A DNA stretch of 56,209 bases, taken from NCBI GenBank assembly GCA_046530785.1, contig JBHEQT010000010.1, positions 1 through 56,209 on the forward strand. Reading direction: 5' to 3'. The DNA comes from Arsenophonus sp046530785. Its GTDB lineage: Bacteria > Pseudomonadota > Gammaproteobacteria > Enterobacterales > Enterobacteriaceae. Made by a program: the position numbers and the translations under genes. Positions 10,165-19,375 of the stretch are shown here, one piece after another. The stretch's first letter is position 1. Each line of letters begins with the position of its first letter. Below the pieces are notes generated by a model, which was given only the letters and a program-made list of their open reading frames with translations, was not told the DNA's origin and did no database searches.

Positions 10165-10773
10165 TTAATTTTGTATTAACGGTTGTACTTTATTATCAAT
10201 AGCCTCTCTTGCCCGAAAAATACGTGATCGAACTGTACCAACAGGACAATCCATAATAAGCGCTATCTCTTCATAACTCAGTCCATCTAACTCCCTAAGT
10301 GTGATTGCTAAACGTAAATATTCAGGAAGTGATTCTATAGTTCGAAAAACTATTTTTTTTAATTCCTCTGATAATATTAAGTTCTCAGGGTTTGAAATTT
10401 CTTTTAATGTATTAGAAGCTTCATATTTTTCTATATTAGTTATATCAAAATCATTCGATGTCGGTCTTCGACATTGAAATATAATATGATTTTTTGCTGT
10501 ATTTATTGAAATACGGTAAAGCCAAGTAAAAAATGCACTTTCACCACGAAATGAACCGATAGCGCGATAAGCTTTAATAAATACCTCTTGGGAAACATCT
10601 TGGACATCTCCTTTTGGTACATAACGAGAAATAAGACTCACAATTTTATTCTGATATCTAACAACCAGTAAATTAAAAGCATTTTTATTTCCTTTTTGTA
10701 CCTGTTCAACTAGTACTTGATCTGTCAAATGCTCACTCCATCCGATGTCACTTCTCCTGAAAATAAGTTTCAT
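10165..10773 (-). CDS. rpoE: RNA polymerase sigma factor RpoE (sigma-E), displaced start
   Basis: Extracytoplasmic-function sigma factor that directs RNA polymerase to envelope-stress genes, including those for outer membrane assembly. Region 2 (FNLLVVRYQNKI through FFTWLYRISINTAKN) and region 4 (LPEYLRLAITLRELDGLSYEEIA through GTVRSRIFRAREAI) are complete and very close to E. coli RpoE (191 residues). The N-terminus is odd. The residue matching E. coli Met1 is Trp12, codon TGG at 10738-10740, inside GGATGGAGTGAG. This looks like ATGAGTGAG with one extra G, which would put the old start out of frame. An AGGAG lies upstream of that old start. The in-frame ATG at 10773 (with AAAGGA just upstream) adds 11 residues. 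rseA, rseB and rseC are absent. Confidence 0.93.
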   Translation of the reverse strand: MKLIFRRSDIGWSEHLTDQVLVEQVQKGNKNAFNLLVVRYQNKIVSLISRYVPKGDVQDVSQEVFIKAYRAIGSFRGESAFFTWLYRISINTAKNHIIFQCRRPTSNDFDITNIEKYEASNTLKEISNPENLILSEELKKIVFRTIESLPEYLRLAITLRELDGLSYEEIALIMDCPVGTVRSRIFRAREAIDNKVQPLIQN

Positions 10774-12523
10774 AGTTCCTTTATTTGAATCTCATGTTTT
10801 AAAATTTTGTAAAAAAGCATTTTTCTTGACAAACTTTACAAATTTCCAAATCAATTTAAATTATTTTTATAGTTAGTCTAATTTAAACATAAACCATAAA
10901 AAAGTTCTTTTAACACTCATCATATTTATTATAAAAAGAATAGATTAAAATTAATAATTACGCTATTCTTCAATTTTTTAATAAAATATTATGTTATTAA
11001 ACATAACAGTATGTGAATATTTTTAATTATTAATAGTAAAATAATTGTTTCTATAGTTATTATTATAAACTCTTCATAGTTCAATAACTATTCTTAATAA
11101 GCATATTACAACTTAATACAAGTATTTCACTATGCATAAGAAATTATAAAATAACAGTTCATTTTATATATGTATTACTTGATAAAACATATATTTCAAT
11201 ATAAATAAATGATTTATATTAAATAATAATATCCTATTAAAAATTCTAACTGATAGAGGATTTTACAAACAGAAAGAGACAGAGACTAATCATAAAATTA
11301 ACACAATAGGATAAAAGATATGAAAAATTCTTATTGTCATTAATATCTATCTTCTTCTAAAAATTTTTTGGAGTAAAGTCTAATATTATCTTTAATTAAA
11401 CAAAATTAAAAATTTATAAAGAAATTTTCTCAAAAGATGCTTTTATTCAACTAAAAATATCTTTTATACAAAATTGTGGAGTATTCTAGGAGAAGATTAT
11501 TATTTATTTCATATCTGTTATTTATGTTAAGAGTTAGATAAGTTTTGAAAAAAAATAAAGAAGATATGTTTATAATGAATTTTATTAATTATTATCCTCT
11601 GTTTCAGATCAGAGAATTTTCTTACAATGAATTGTGTTACACATATACTGCTTAAATTAATTAACTTAAGCAGATTTTGCATAACAATTCATACGTGACC
11701 TTTAATAGATAATTATCATTATAAATAATATGTAATCGATATTATATTATTTTTACAATAGATAAATTATAAAGTTAACTTACGTTAAAACAATTAATTT
11801 ATTGATAGTCATGTTATTTACTTTTAATAAATAAATATTCTTTACTGACATTTAAAAATATAGAAAATAAACCAATCAAACAGGTAATTTATTTAATATT
11901 TAATTATAAATCTTTATAAATTTATTAAAAGTTTAATATAAATACACTTACTCAATATTATTGATAAGGTAATAAAAAATAAAATACTATATAAAATTTA
12001 ATAAAGATATTCTCAAATTAAATACCAATAATATTTTCTAAACTAAAATAAATAAATAAATAAAAGATATTCTATATACAATATTTAATGAAACTTAAAA
12101 ATAAAAAATAAATTAAAAAATAATAATCTCATCGATAAGATTATTTACTAAAAATATAATTTTTAATCTTAAATAGAATTTATAAATCAAATTAAATACG
12201 ATATTATTAAATTAATAACTATTATTAATTTTATTTTAAAAATATAATTTTTTAAATTTTAAAAGAATCTTATCAAGAATTAATTTTTAAAATAAAAATC
12301 TTAAAAATCATTAATAACATATACTTATTCAAATAGATAACATCTTAATTATTGCAATTTTTATAAATTAAAATAATAAAATTCAATATTTAATTTTAAC
12401 TAAAGTTATTATAAATAGATTAATGTAAATTAGAAGAAAAATATATTTTATATTATTAAAAATATTAATCAGATTAAATCTTTTTTATTTAAATTATAAA
12501 TAATAATATTTATTATATTTAGT

Positions 12524-12554
12524 TTTATTGGAATATATACTTTATTCCAATAAA
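12524..12554. repeat. Perfect inverted repeat, 12-bp arms, 7-nt loop
   Basis: Arms 12524-12535 (TTTATTGGAATA) and 12543-12554 pair perfectly. No gene is near. It could be a relic terminator of a lost gene. Confidence 0.65.
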
Positions 12555-13159
12555 TTACCTAATAAATTAAGATACTAAGAGACTAAATATAAAAATGAAT
12601 ATTTTATTAAAATTTCTATATTATTAGAGATAAAGATAATGTTATTTTATATATCTAAAGATATTTTAGTTAAATCATATTTATAACTAATGAAAATTAC
12701 TTAATTGTTATAGTGTTAACTACAGAAATAAAAATTTTATAAAAATTCTCAATTAAATATTTTAAGAAAAAATTTTTAAAAAAAAATTAAAAAGAACAAT
12801 TACAAATTTTAACTTTTATAATAAAAAATTTTGAATCGAAATTCATTAATTAATTGAAACAATAATTAATATAATTTTTTAATTATTGTTAATTAATATT
12901 AATATATGAGTTATTTAAAATAAGTAAACAAAATTTATTATCTATGGTATTAATATGGATATAGTAGTATTATTATATCCATTAATCGGTTAATAAAAAA
13001 TAATTAAGGTTTGAGGTACACTTGATAATCCTTCTGTCAAGAAAAAATCTAGAAATCACTTTTAAAAAAGATAGGTGAAGTATTAAAAAATGCCAGAAAG
13101 AAAATAAATAATTTTTAAACATACAAAGTAAAGATTTAGTAATCTTTACAAAATATAAA

Positions 13160-13188
13160 CCTCTTAATTAAGAGGAGGATCCCCCTCT
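13160..13188. repeat. 16-bp palindrome fused to a G/C island
   Basis: CCTCTTAATTAAGAGG at 13160-13175 is a perfect palindrome. It runs directly into GAGGAGGATCCCCCTC (13172-13187), which can itself pair. The pieces overlap, so only one hairpin can form at a time. Function unknown. Confidence 0.6.
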
Positions 13189-14484
13189 ACATTTATTCCG
13201 TAAGATGGTTCTATTTAATTAAAGTTTAAGTAGATATTCTTGATATTTAAAGTGCATATAGATAATATTAATTCGTTTAAAATGAATTTAAAAATTAAAA
13301 AAGAAATTGATATTTTAAACATTACTAAAAAAATTTTACACTGTATGAGTTTTTTGCGTGTGTCTGACTCTTTCCAATCCCCTCTAAGTATCCTTCTCCT
13401 TTAAAAGAAATTGATTTATACAAGTTTGTGTAATAAAAAAATACTAGAATTTTTCCATCCTTAACCCAGCTATCAAAATATTTTATTAAGTAAATTTTTA
13501 TGGTCATACTTCAAAGCTACTGATTACTATATCCTCACGTTCAAAAACCTAACTACCTTAAAAACAGTTAGCAAGCGAAATTCTTTTTATTCATAAAGCG
13601 AACGAAAGATAACTATTGAGTTACACTATAAATAATAACAACCAATAAGATTATGAAAAGTTAAAACAAAAATACCAAAAATTTTGTACATACAAACGTT
13701 ACTATATTTAAATTAATCCAAAAATTTTTACTTACCTCTTGATAAATAAAAAATTTTGATAAGGATCAAGGAGAACTCTTTGACAATTCTTTTACTTTAA
13801 TCACAGATGTAAGTTATACTATTTTAATATATCTTACGTTTTTTCAAAAGAATAAACATTATCTAAGGAAGAGGTAGCCTTTCGATAGAAAACATCTATA
13901 ATCTACGATTAAGAAGATACATAAAAAATAAGTGATTAAATAAATTTATTCGAAAATATTAGAACATGATGATAAAAAAATTATCTCTGAGATAAAAAAC
14001 CTTCTTGTCTTAGGTTTAAATATATTTTAATAGGATCAATTGATCTTTAAATTTCCTATTTTCGATTGACATAATTCGAAAATAAAATCTTTCTTCTTCA
14101 TTTATGAAGACTAAGACAATAAATTTTTAAATAAAAAAGATTTAATTTTTTCAAATTTCCAAATAATCAATAATTTATCACTGTATTAAATACAAGAAAA
14201 TAATTTTCTTAATATGTCCCCCTTTTCCCTATTTCTGAAAATGAAGAAAAGAAAAAGATACAAAATTTTAAGTATTAAATAAAATTAATAGTTTTAAAAA
14301 AAATGTTCTTAAAAAATTAAAAATTAAATATATCGAAACGATCAATTAATTTCATTTTATTTTTTATGCAATTCGGTCAATTATTTCCAAAGTGTAGTAA
14401 TTAACGGAATCCATTCAAATAAATTGGTAGTTATAAGTGATATAGTAAATTCAACTCGTTTACATTTAATTAAAAGGTAAAAAT

Positions 14485-15243
14485 ATGAAAATTAGTAATT
14501 ACAAAGTAGTACCAATCAGAACTGTTTCCTTACTGATTTTAACTCTCATCTCTTTTAATGGATTAGCCGTCGATAGTGCTCATTTTACTATATCAGGTAA
14601 ATTCCTTCCCACCACCTGCAACATATCTTTATCTAAAAATAATATTGATATTGATAACATCAAATATAGAGAACTTGAAACAAGAAATCCGGGTACTAAG
14701 TTCATGGAGAGAACATGGGATAAAAGTATTGGATTATATAAAAATATAGAGAAGACAACACTTACAGTTGAATGTGATAACTTAGCTTCTGTTGGTTTTA
14801 TTGTTACTGATAATAATAGTTCATATGCTCCACTTAATCTTATTCGCAATACAGGTACAGAGGAAAATGATTCATCAAATGCATTTGGATTAAAATCTAT
14901 TACTGGACTTAGTAAAGGCGCTAAACTTGGCGGTTACTTTTTTGAATTTAGTAAACCGCAGACTGTTGGTGTATCAGGAAAAGATCTCAATAAGACTTTT
15001 AATACGAGTTTCAAAGATTCTAGAACAAGTAATATTCAATGGATTAAAACAAAAATACCAGGAGGAGATTTAACATTATCAAGATTCTGGTCATATACTG
15101 ATTCTGAAGATCCAGTAAAAGCAAAAACATTTAAAATTGATTTTAAGCCAAATCTATTCTTCTATTACGATAGTACTCAACGTGATCTAAATGATGAAAT
15201 TAATTTCGAGGGTTCAGCAACCTTTACTATTTTCTATATTTGA
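14485..15243 (+). CDS. Fimbrial subunit, DUF1120/GltF-like (probable major pilin)
   Basis: A secreted fimbrial structural subunit of 252 residues. It starts with a signal peptide (hydrophobic core LLILTLISFNGLA, about residues 16-28). One cysteine in FLPTTCNIS and one in TVECDNL sit where a pilin disulfide is expected. A central NAFGLKS...GAKLGGYFF block resembles E. coli GltF and other DUF1120 proteins, the subunits of yhc-type (beta) fimbriae. The C-terminus INFEGSATFTIFYI is a typical final pilin beta strand ending in an aromatic residue. AAAAGG lies about eight bases upstream of the ATG. First gene of a four-gene operon. Its place before a hairpin (15277-15305) suggests it is the most abundant subunit. 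Family assignment is by remembered similarity and should be searched. Confidence 0.85.
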   Translation: MKISNYKVVPIRTVSLLILTLISFNGLAVDSAHFTISGKFLPTTCNISLSKNNIDIDNIKYRELETRNPGTKFMERTWDKSIGLYKNIEKTTLTVECDNLASVGFIVTDNNSSYAPLNLIRNTGTEENDSSNAFGLKSITGLSKGAKLGGYFFEFSKPQTVGVSGKDLNKTFNTSFKDSRTSNIQWIKTKIPGGDLTLSRFWSYTDSEDPVKAKTFKIDFKPNLFFYYDSTQRDLNDEINFEGSATFTIFYI

Positions 15244-15276
15244 TATCATTTAAGCTTAAGCTAATAATTAGTATTT

Positions 15277-15305
15277 AAGACGGTTGGGAGTCCTAAGGCC
15301 GTCTT
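15277..15305 (+). terminator. Intercistronic hairpin after the first fimbrial gene
   Basis: AAGACGG (15277-15283) pairs with CCGTCTT (15299-15305) over a 15-nt loop, and TACTTTCT follows. The 115-bp gap between the first subunit and chaperone genes is the only sizeable spacer in the operon. A partial terminator or RNA-stabilising hairpin here would raise subunit mRNA above that of the chaperone and usher, as is known for other fimbrial operons. Inference from position and structure. Confidence 0.6.
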
Positions 15306-15358
15306 TACTTTCTAATCCATACTCATTTATGATATTAAGTAAGAAGGAAATTTTCTCT

Positions 15359-16057
15359 ATGAATATAAAAAATATTCTTCTGTTGTTATTAGCATTGATC
15401 CCTCTCATTTCAGGGGCAAATCATTTAAAATTGCATACCTCCGCTGTTATCATTGAAGCTAATATCGGTGAAAACTCTTTTCCAGTAAAAAATGAATCAT
15501 CTTCTCCTGTAATGATTCTTACAACTATTGAGTCCTTACCAGAAGATCCAGAAAAATTAGTCATAATTACACCACCTATTTCACGTGTAGAGCCTAATGA
15601 TACACAAGTAATACGTTTTTTATTGAAAAATACCGATAATCTCAAAACCGAACGAATGGCTCGCGTGAAATTTGAAAGCATTCCGACAAAGAGGACGACA
15701 TCCAACAATCGTATTAATATCAATATTGCCCAGAATATTCCAATTATCGTGCAACCTAAAGGATTGAAGCGTGATTATACTCCATGGAAACATCTGCAGT
15801 TGAAAATTTCTAATAATACTTTGACAGTATATAATCCATCACCTTATGTAGTGCGCTTTCACCCAAGACTAACTCTGTTACCTTCTCAGAAAACGGTTAG
15901 TTTATCCCACAGTTATTTATTACCTGGGAAAAATCTATCCATAAACTTGCCTGTACAAAAAGGAACGGTCACTGCGGTCAAACTAACACCAGCTTCGCTG
16001 TACAACTATATGCAGAACAGTGTTCAACTATTAGTTACTGAATCATCAGGAGCTTAA
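15359..16057 (+). CDS. Periplasmic fimbrial chaperone (PapD-like)
   Basis: Holds pilin subunits in the periplasm by donor-strand complementation and hands them to the usher. The ATG at 15359 is chosen because it has GAAGGAA upstream and gives a clean signal peptide (MNIKNILLLLLALIPLISGA); a longer frame begins at 15284 but has no such support. The protein is 232 residues, usual for PapD-type chaperones. The two immunoglobulin-like domains are recognisable: PVKNES, then PPISRVEPNDTQVIRFLLK (the G1-strand region with Arg and alternating hydrophobics), then the VQPKGLKRD linker and a second domain with VYNPSPYVVRF. The stop is two bases before the usher ATG, so they are likely coupled. Confidence 0.93.
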   Translation: MNIKNILLLLLALIPLISGANHLKLHTSAVIIEANIGENSFPVKNESSSPVMILTTIESLPEDPEKLVIITPPISRVEPNDTQVIRFLLKNTDNLKTERMARVKFESIPTKRTTSNNRININIAQNIPIIVQPKGLKRDYTPWKHLQLKISNNTLTVYNPSPYVVRFHPRLTLLPSQKTVSLSHSYLLPGKNLSINLPVQKGTVTAVKLTPASLYNYMQNSVQLLVTESSGA

Positions 16058-16059
16058 AC

Positions 16060-18450
16060 ATGAAAAGCCACCTTACTTTTAGGAAGTTTGCATTATCCAT
16101 AATATTGTCTACCCCTGCAGATGGATTATTAGCACAACCATTGACAATTTTTGATACAGATATTTTACGAGCACGCGGTATTCCTGCTTCAGTCGCGATC
16201 TACTTTCAGGGTGGCTCTCGATTTTCTCCTGGAATAAACCATCCTACCTTGGTAGTTAATGGTAATCAGCGTGGTACAGTCTCCGTTAGAGTTAATGATC
16301 AAGGTACCTTGTGTATTAATGATCGTTTTCTAAAGGATGCTGGGATACTTATCCCAAAAGAAAAGAAACCAATAACTGTTCAGAACAATATCTGCCCATC
16401 ATTGCCTTTAGGTATTGATGCTAAACTACAGCCAGGACGTAATCGTATTGAACTATTAGTTCCTCCACAATTGATTGATAATAATAGAGAATCTGAAAAA
16501 ATATCGTATGTTAGTGGAGGAAGTGCTGCATTACTTAATTACAACCTTTATATTACTGGTAATTATGGTCTCCATTATCGATCACATAATGTTTACGCTC
16601 ATACAGAAAGTGGTTTTAATTTTGATAACTGGATAGTTCGTAGTTATGACTCTTATTCTAGTCAAGGTGAAAATGCGAAGTTTCAGCACCAAAGTGCTTG
16701 GGTGCAACGTACTTATCCATCTTTTAAATCAACCATGCAAGTGGGACAACTTACTCTAAACAGTCCATTATTTTCTGCCCCGGCTTTTAATGGGATTCAA
16801 GTTATACCGGAAAGCGTATTACTAAACACGAACAATGGCGTTCGAGTGACTGGTATTGCACATTCAGCTGCAAGGGTTGAAGTCCATCAGGGAGGTATAC
16901 TAATTCACTCTACACTAGTGCCTTCAGGAATCTTTGTTTTAAACAACCTCTCCCTAAACAATTTTTCGCAGAACTTAGAAGTTACAGTAATTGAAAATAG
17001 TGGTGAAAGACAGAAAATTATTGTTCCTTCAGCGTCATTCGGATCTAATTTGATACCTCTACAACAGGGATGGACATTCGCTATTGGACAACCTCGTGAT
17101 ACCGGAAGTGACGACAACAATCTTAAAAGTCAAGGATTTATCACCGCTACTTTTCCGATAAAAACTATGCATGCTAATATTACGACAGGATTGATGTTAG
17201 CAGATCGTTATACATCTGCTGGGATCAATGCTAAAACCAGCTTCTGGAATGGTGCATCATCTTATGTTCGTCTCCTTGCTGCTAAGGATTCGCGAACCGA
17301 TACGCAAGGAGTTATTACACAAGCTGGGCATAGTATGGCTCTTTGGGATACCATATTGGCCAATTTTAGTGCTTCGTTCTATACTTTTGGATTCCGTTAT
17401 CTGACGGATATCCCTCAACTTAACATTTCACGCCACAGTCTACAACGTAGACTCTACAACGCAAATCTAGGATGGAAAAATGAAATGTTGGGATACTTTT
17501 CTCTTGGTTTAGCTAGAAGCGAACGATTTGATAATACTGCTGAAAACTACCCAACATTGAGTTGGAAAAGGAATATTGGTTTAGCCAGTCTTTCACTAAG
17601 TGTGTTACCACGTACTGGAGAATATTCTGATAACATGTACTATTTTCATGTTACTTTACCAATGGGTAAAGGTCATACTAACTTTTCTGCTAGCAAAGAA
17701 GGAAATTATACTCGTGCTACCGCAAGTATCAACCAACAGATTAATGATACCTTTGGCTATAGTGTGGGTACCTCTACTACTAATAAACAACATTATGACT
17801 TTAATAGTTCATTTAATCTGAAGGCTCGTTATGCCAGTCTTTATGGTAATTACAGCTATAATGGTCATGATAATCATTCTTGGTCAGCTAATATAAACGG
17901 TAGTATAATGCACGATGGTCATAGTATGCTTTTCTCACCATATAGCATGAGAGATACTTTTGGTATTGTGAGTGTCACTGGAATAGATAATATGAGAATA
18001 CAGACACCTATTGGCATGGTACGGACAAACAGTACTGGTCGCGCTATAGTTCCTTCTCTTACCCCATATAGTCAATCATCTATTGATCTGATTACTAATG
18101 GATTACCTCGTAATATGGAAATAATTAATTCCCGAGCTATCACTAAATCTGGACGTGGTTCCGTCAGTTATCTTAATTTAAAAGTCGAACAGCACCGGAA
18201 AATACTATTACAAGTTACCGATCCAAATGGTAATTCATTTCGGCAGGGAGTTGCTGTACTAGATAGGAAAGATCGATATTTAACCATCATCGGTTCAGAT
18301 AGCGACATCTATCTAGATAAAACGCAAATTAATGAAGGTCTTCTTATTGAAGATGAGAATGGAAGACGCTGTATATTGGACTTCACAGTAAATACTAAAC
18401 CACCGAAAAACGACGAACCATATGAAATCATCCCGGCAGTTTGTCGATAA
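16060..18450 (+). CDS. Outer-membrane fimbrial usher
   Basis: Forms the outer-membrane beta-barrel pore that assembles and exports the pilus. It has 796 residues with no frameshift or stop. In order: a signal peptide (about 1-25); the N-terminal chaperone-binding domain (FDTDILRARGIPASV to about residue 125) with a cysteine pair (TLCIND and NNICPS); a long barrel region rich in alternating aromatics; the plug within the barrel (RVTGIAHSAARVEV to about 330); and C-terminal domains ending in the conserved pair CILDF...PAVCR. The ATG follows AGGAGC inside the chaperone's last codons. Length is close to E. coli YhcD. It is less AT-rich than nearby housekeeping genes (one 60-base line at 16741 is about 42% GC, against 27% for 7021 in lepA). 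Confidence 0.95.
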   Translation: MKSHLTFRKFALSIILSTPADGLLAQPLTIFDTDILRARGIPASVAIYFQGGSRFSPGINHPTLVVNGNQRGTVSVRVNDQGTLCINDRFLKDAGILIPKEKKPITVQNNICPSLPLGIDAKLQPGRNRIELLVPPQLIDNNRESEKISYVSGGSAALLNYNLYITGNYGLHYRSHNVYAHTESGFNFDNWIVRSYDSYSSQGENAKFQHQSAWVQRTYPSFKSTMQVGQLTLNSPLFSAPAFNGIQVIPESVLLNTNNGVRVTGIAHSAARVEVHQGGILIHSTLVPSGIFVLNNLSLNNFSQNLEVTVIENSGERQKIIVPSASFGSNLIPLQQGWTFAIGQPRDTGSDDNNLKSQGFITATFPIKTMHANITTGLMLADRYTSAGINAKTSFWNGASSYVRLLAAKDSRTDTQGVITQAGHSMALWDTILANFSASFYTFGFRYLTDIPQLNISRHSLQRRLYNANLGWKNEMLGYFSLGLARSERFDNTAENYPTLSWKRNIGLASLSLSVLPRTGEYSDNMYYFHVTLPMGKGHTNFSASKEGNYTRATASINQQINDTFGYSVGTSTTNKQHYDFNSSFNLKARYASLYGNYSYNGHDNHSWSANINGSIMHDGHSMLFSPYSMRDTFGIVSVTGIDNMRIQTPIGMVRTNSTGRAIVPSLTPYSQSSIDLITNGLPRNMEIINSRAITKSGRGSVSYLNLKVEQHRKILLQVTDPNGNSFRQGVAVLDRKDRYLTIIGSDSDIYLDKTQINEGLLIEDENGRRCILDFTVNTKPPKNDEPYEIIPAVCR

Positions 18451-18472
18451 TAAGTTACAGAAGGAAGATTAA

Positions 18473-19102
18473 ATGAAATTAATAAAATTACTACCTATTA
18501 TCAGTATAATCAGTAATTTTGTAATAAATTCAGTTCATGCATTACCACCTGATGGCTGTAATATGACTTTATCATCCGTTCACGTTGATTATGGTAACAT
18601 AACATCCAATATATTATATAATGAGGCAGAAAAAACTACTGAAGGATTCATATTAACACGAACCGCTACATTAGAAATTTTATGCGATAAAAGGAAAAAT
18701 TTTCAGATAGAATTACGCTCTGATAAAGCAGAAGATAGAGATTACTTCAATGCAGGATACAATAGTATTGTATCTATAATTGCAGATAAAATTCAAACAA
18801 ATGCTAAGTCACAAGAAAATATTACTTTTAGTAAAGCAAGAGAAAGATATAAATTAGATGCTCAAATAGAAAAAGAATGGTTTCCTGGACAGCTTTTACA
18901 AAGCAATAGAGCATTAAGTAAACTAACTGTTCAAATGAAAATAAAACTATTGATACCTCATAGTATTGTTAGAAATGAAATACCATTAAATTTTCAGACA
19001 GCACTTAATTTCTTATTGATCTCGAAAATAAAAAGTCCAAAAAAAAATACATCTCTACGACCGTTGATGAAAAGTAATAATTTCACCAAATATATGGGAT
19101 AG
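18473..19102 (+). CDS. Second fimbrial subunit, DUF1120-like (possible tip or minor pilin)
   Basis: Last gene of the operon, 209 residues, with GAAGGAAGA just upstream of the ATG and 22 bp from the usher stop. A signal peptide (LLPIISIISNFVINSVHA) is followed by DGCNMTLSSVHVDYGNI and later TLEILCDK, so the two pilin cysteines and the VDYG strand are present. The final strand is probably IPLNFQTALNFLLI, comparable with the end of the first subunit. A tail of about 27 residues follows it, passing through a run of nine A (19029-19037) and ending in KYMG. That tail has no pilin look and may be read-through after loss of the original stop. Tip versus minor shaft role cannot be told. Confidence 0.8.
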   Translation: MKLIKLLPIISIISNFVINSVHALPPDGCNMTLSSVHVDYGNITSNILYNEAEKTTEGFILTRTATLEILCDKRKNFQIELRSDKAEDRDYFNAGYNSIVSIIADKIQTNAKSQENITFSKARERYKLDAQIEKEWFPGQLLQSNRALSKLTVQMKIKLLIPHSIVRNEIPLNFQTALNFLLISKIKSPKKNTSLRPLMKSNNFTKYMG

Positions 19103-19341
19103 TATTTACTGCGATAAATAATTATTATGAAATATGCAATAATAAAAATAAGAAGAATTGAATATAAAATTTTCTTTCTGAAATTTATAAAAATTTTATC
19201 ATTGGATTTTGGGAATAGGTTTTTGAACCTAATCAAAGATAGAAAGTATAGTTTTTACTAACTTAATCTTTATTTTGTTATTAATTACTTTCGATGTATG
19301 GTATTATATTCAATATAGTATTGATTATTTTGAAGGTGTTT

Positions 19342-19375
19342 TACCGAATTATTTTCAAAATAATTCGGTATTTTT
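19342..19375 (+). terminator. Rho-independent terminator downstream of the fimbrial operon
   Basis: Perfect inverted repeat with 14-bp arms (19342-19355 and 19357-19370, core TACCGAATTATTTT) followed at once by TTTTT. It lies 240 bp after the last fimbrial stop and is the best terminator-like structure in the window. Physically the loop would open to about five bases. Confidence 0.75.

Larger units (their letters stand above)
10774..14484. other. AT-rich desert upstream of the fimbrial operon
   Basis: In E. coli nadB is divergent from rpoE, followed by yfiC and srmB; none is recognisable in these 3.7 kb. Visible items are an inverted repeat at 12524-12554, an AAAT tetranucleotide run near 12050-12064, a palindrome plus G/C island at 13160-13188, and a somewhat less AT-rich patch at about 13340-13620 that may be a decayed gene I cannot name. 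No clear promoter for the fimbrial operon could be fixed. Confidence 0.55.

Noticed and set aside
13325..13507. 60-codon minus-strand frame
   Set aside because: No signal peptide, domain or family resemblance, and no Shine-Dalgarno. It lies in the slightly GC-richer patch that is reported separately as a possible relic.
13780..13850. Promoter-like TTGACA with AT-rich -10 upstream of the fimbrial operon
   Set aside because: A consensus-like -35 is present but it lies about 700 bp from the first gene and the -10 spacing is ambiguous; in this composition -10-like boxes occur everywhere.
14580..17120. Minus-strand frames inside the fimbrial genes (14580-14849, 15421-15723, 16905-17120)
   Set aside because: Shadows of the conserved plus-strand coding sequences; none has a start signal or recognisable family.
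18994..19236. 80-codon minus-strand frame at the fimbrial 3' end
   Set aside because: Mostly antisense to the second subunit gene, then AT-rich spacer; Phe/Ile/Tyr-rich with no protein motif.
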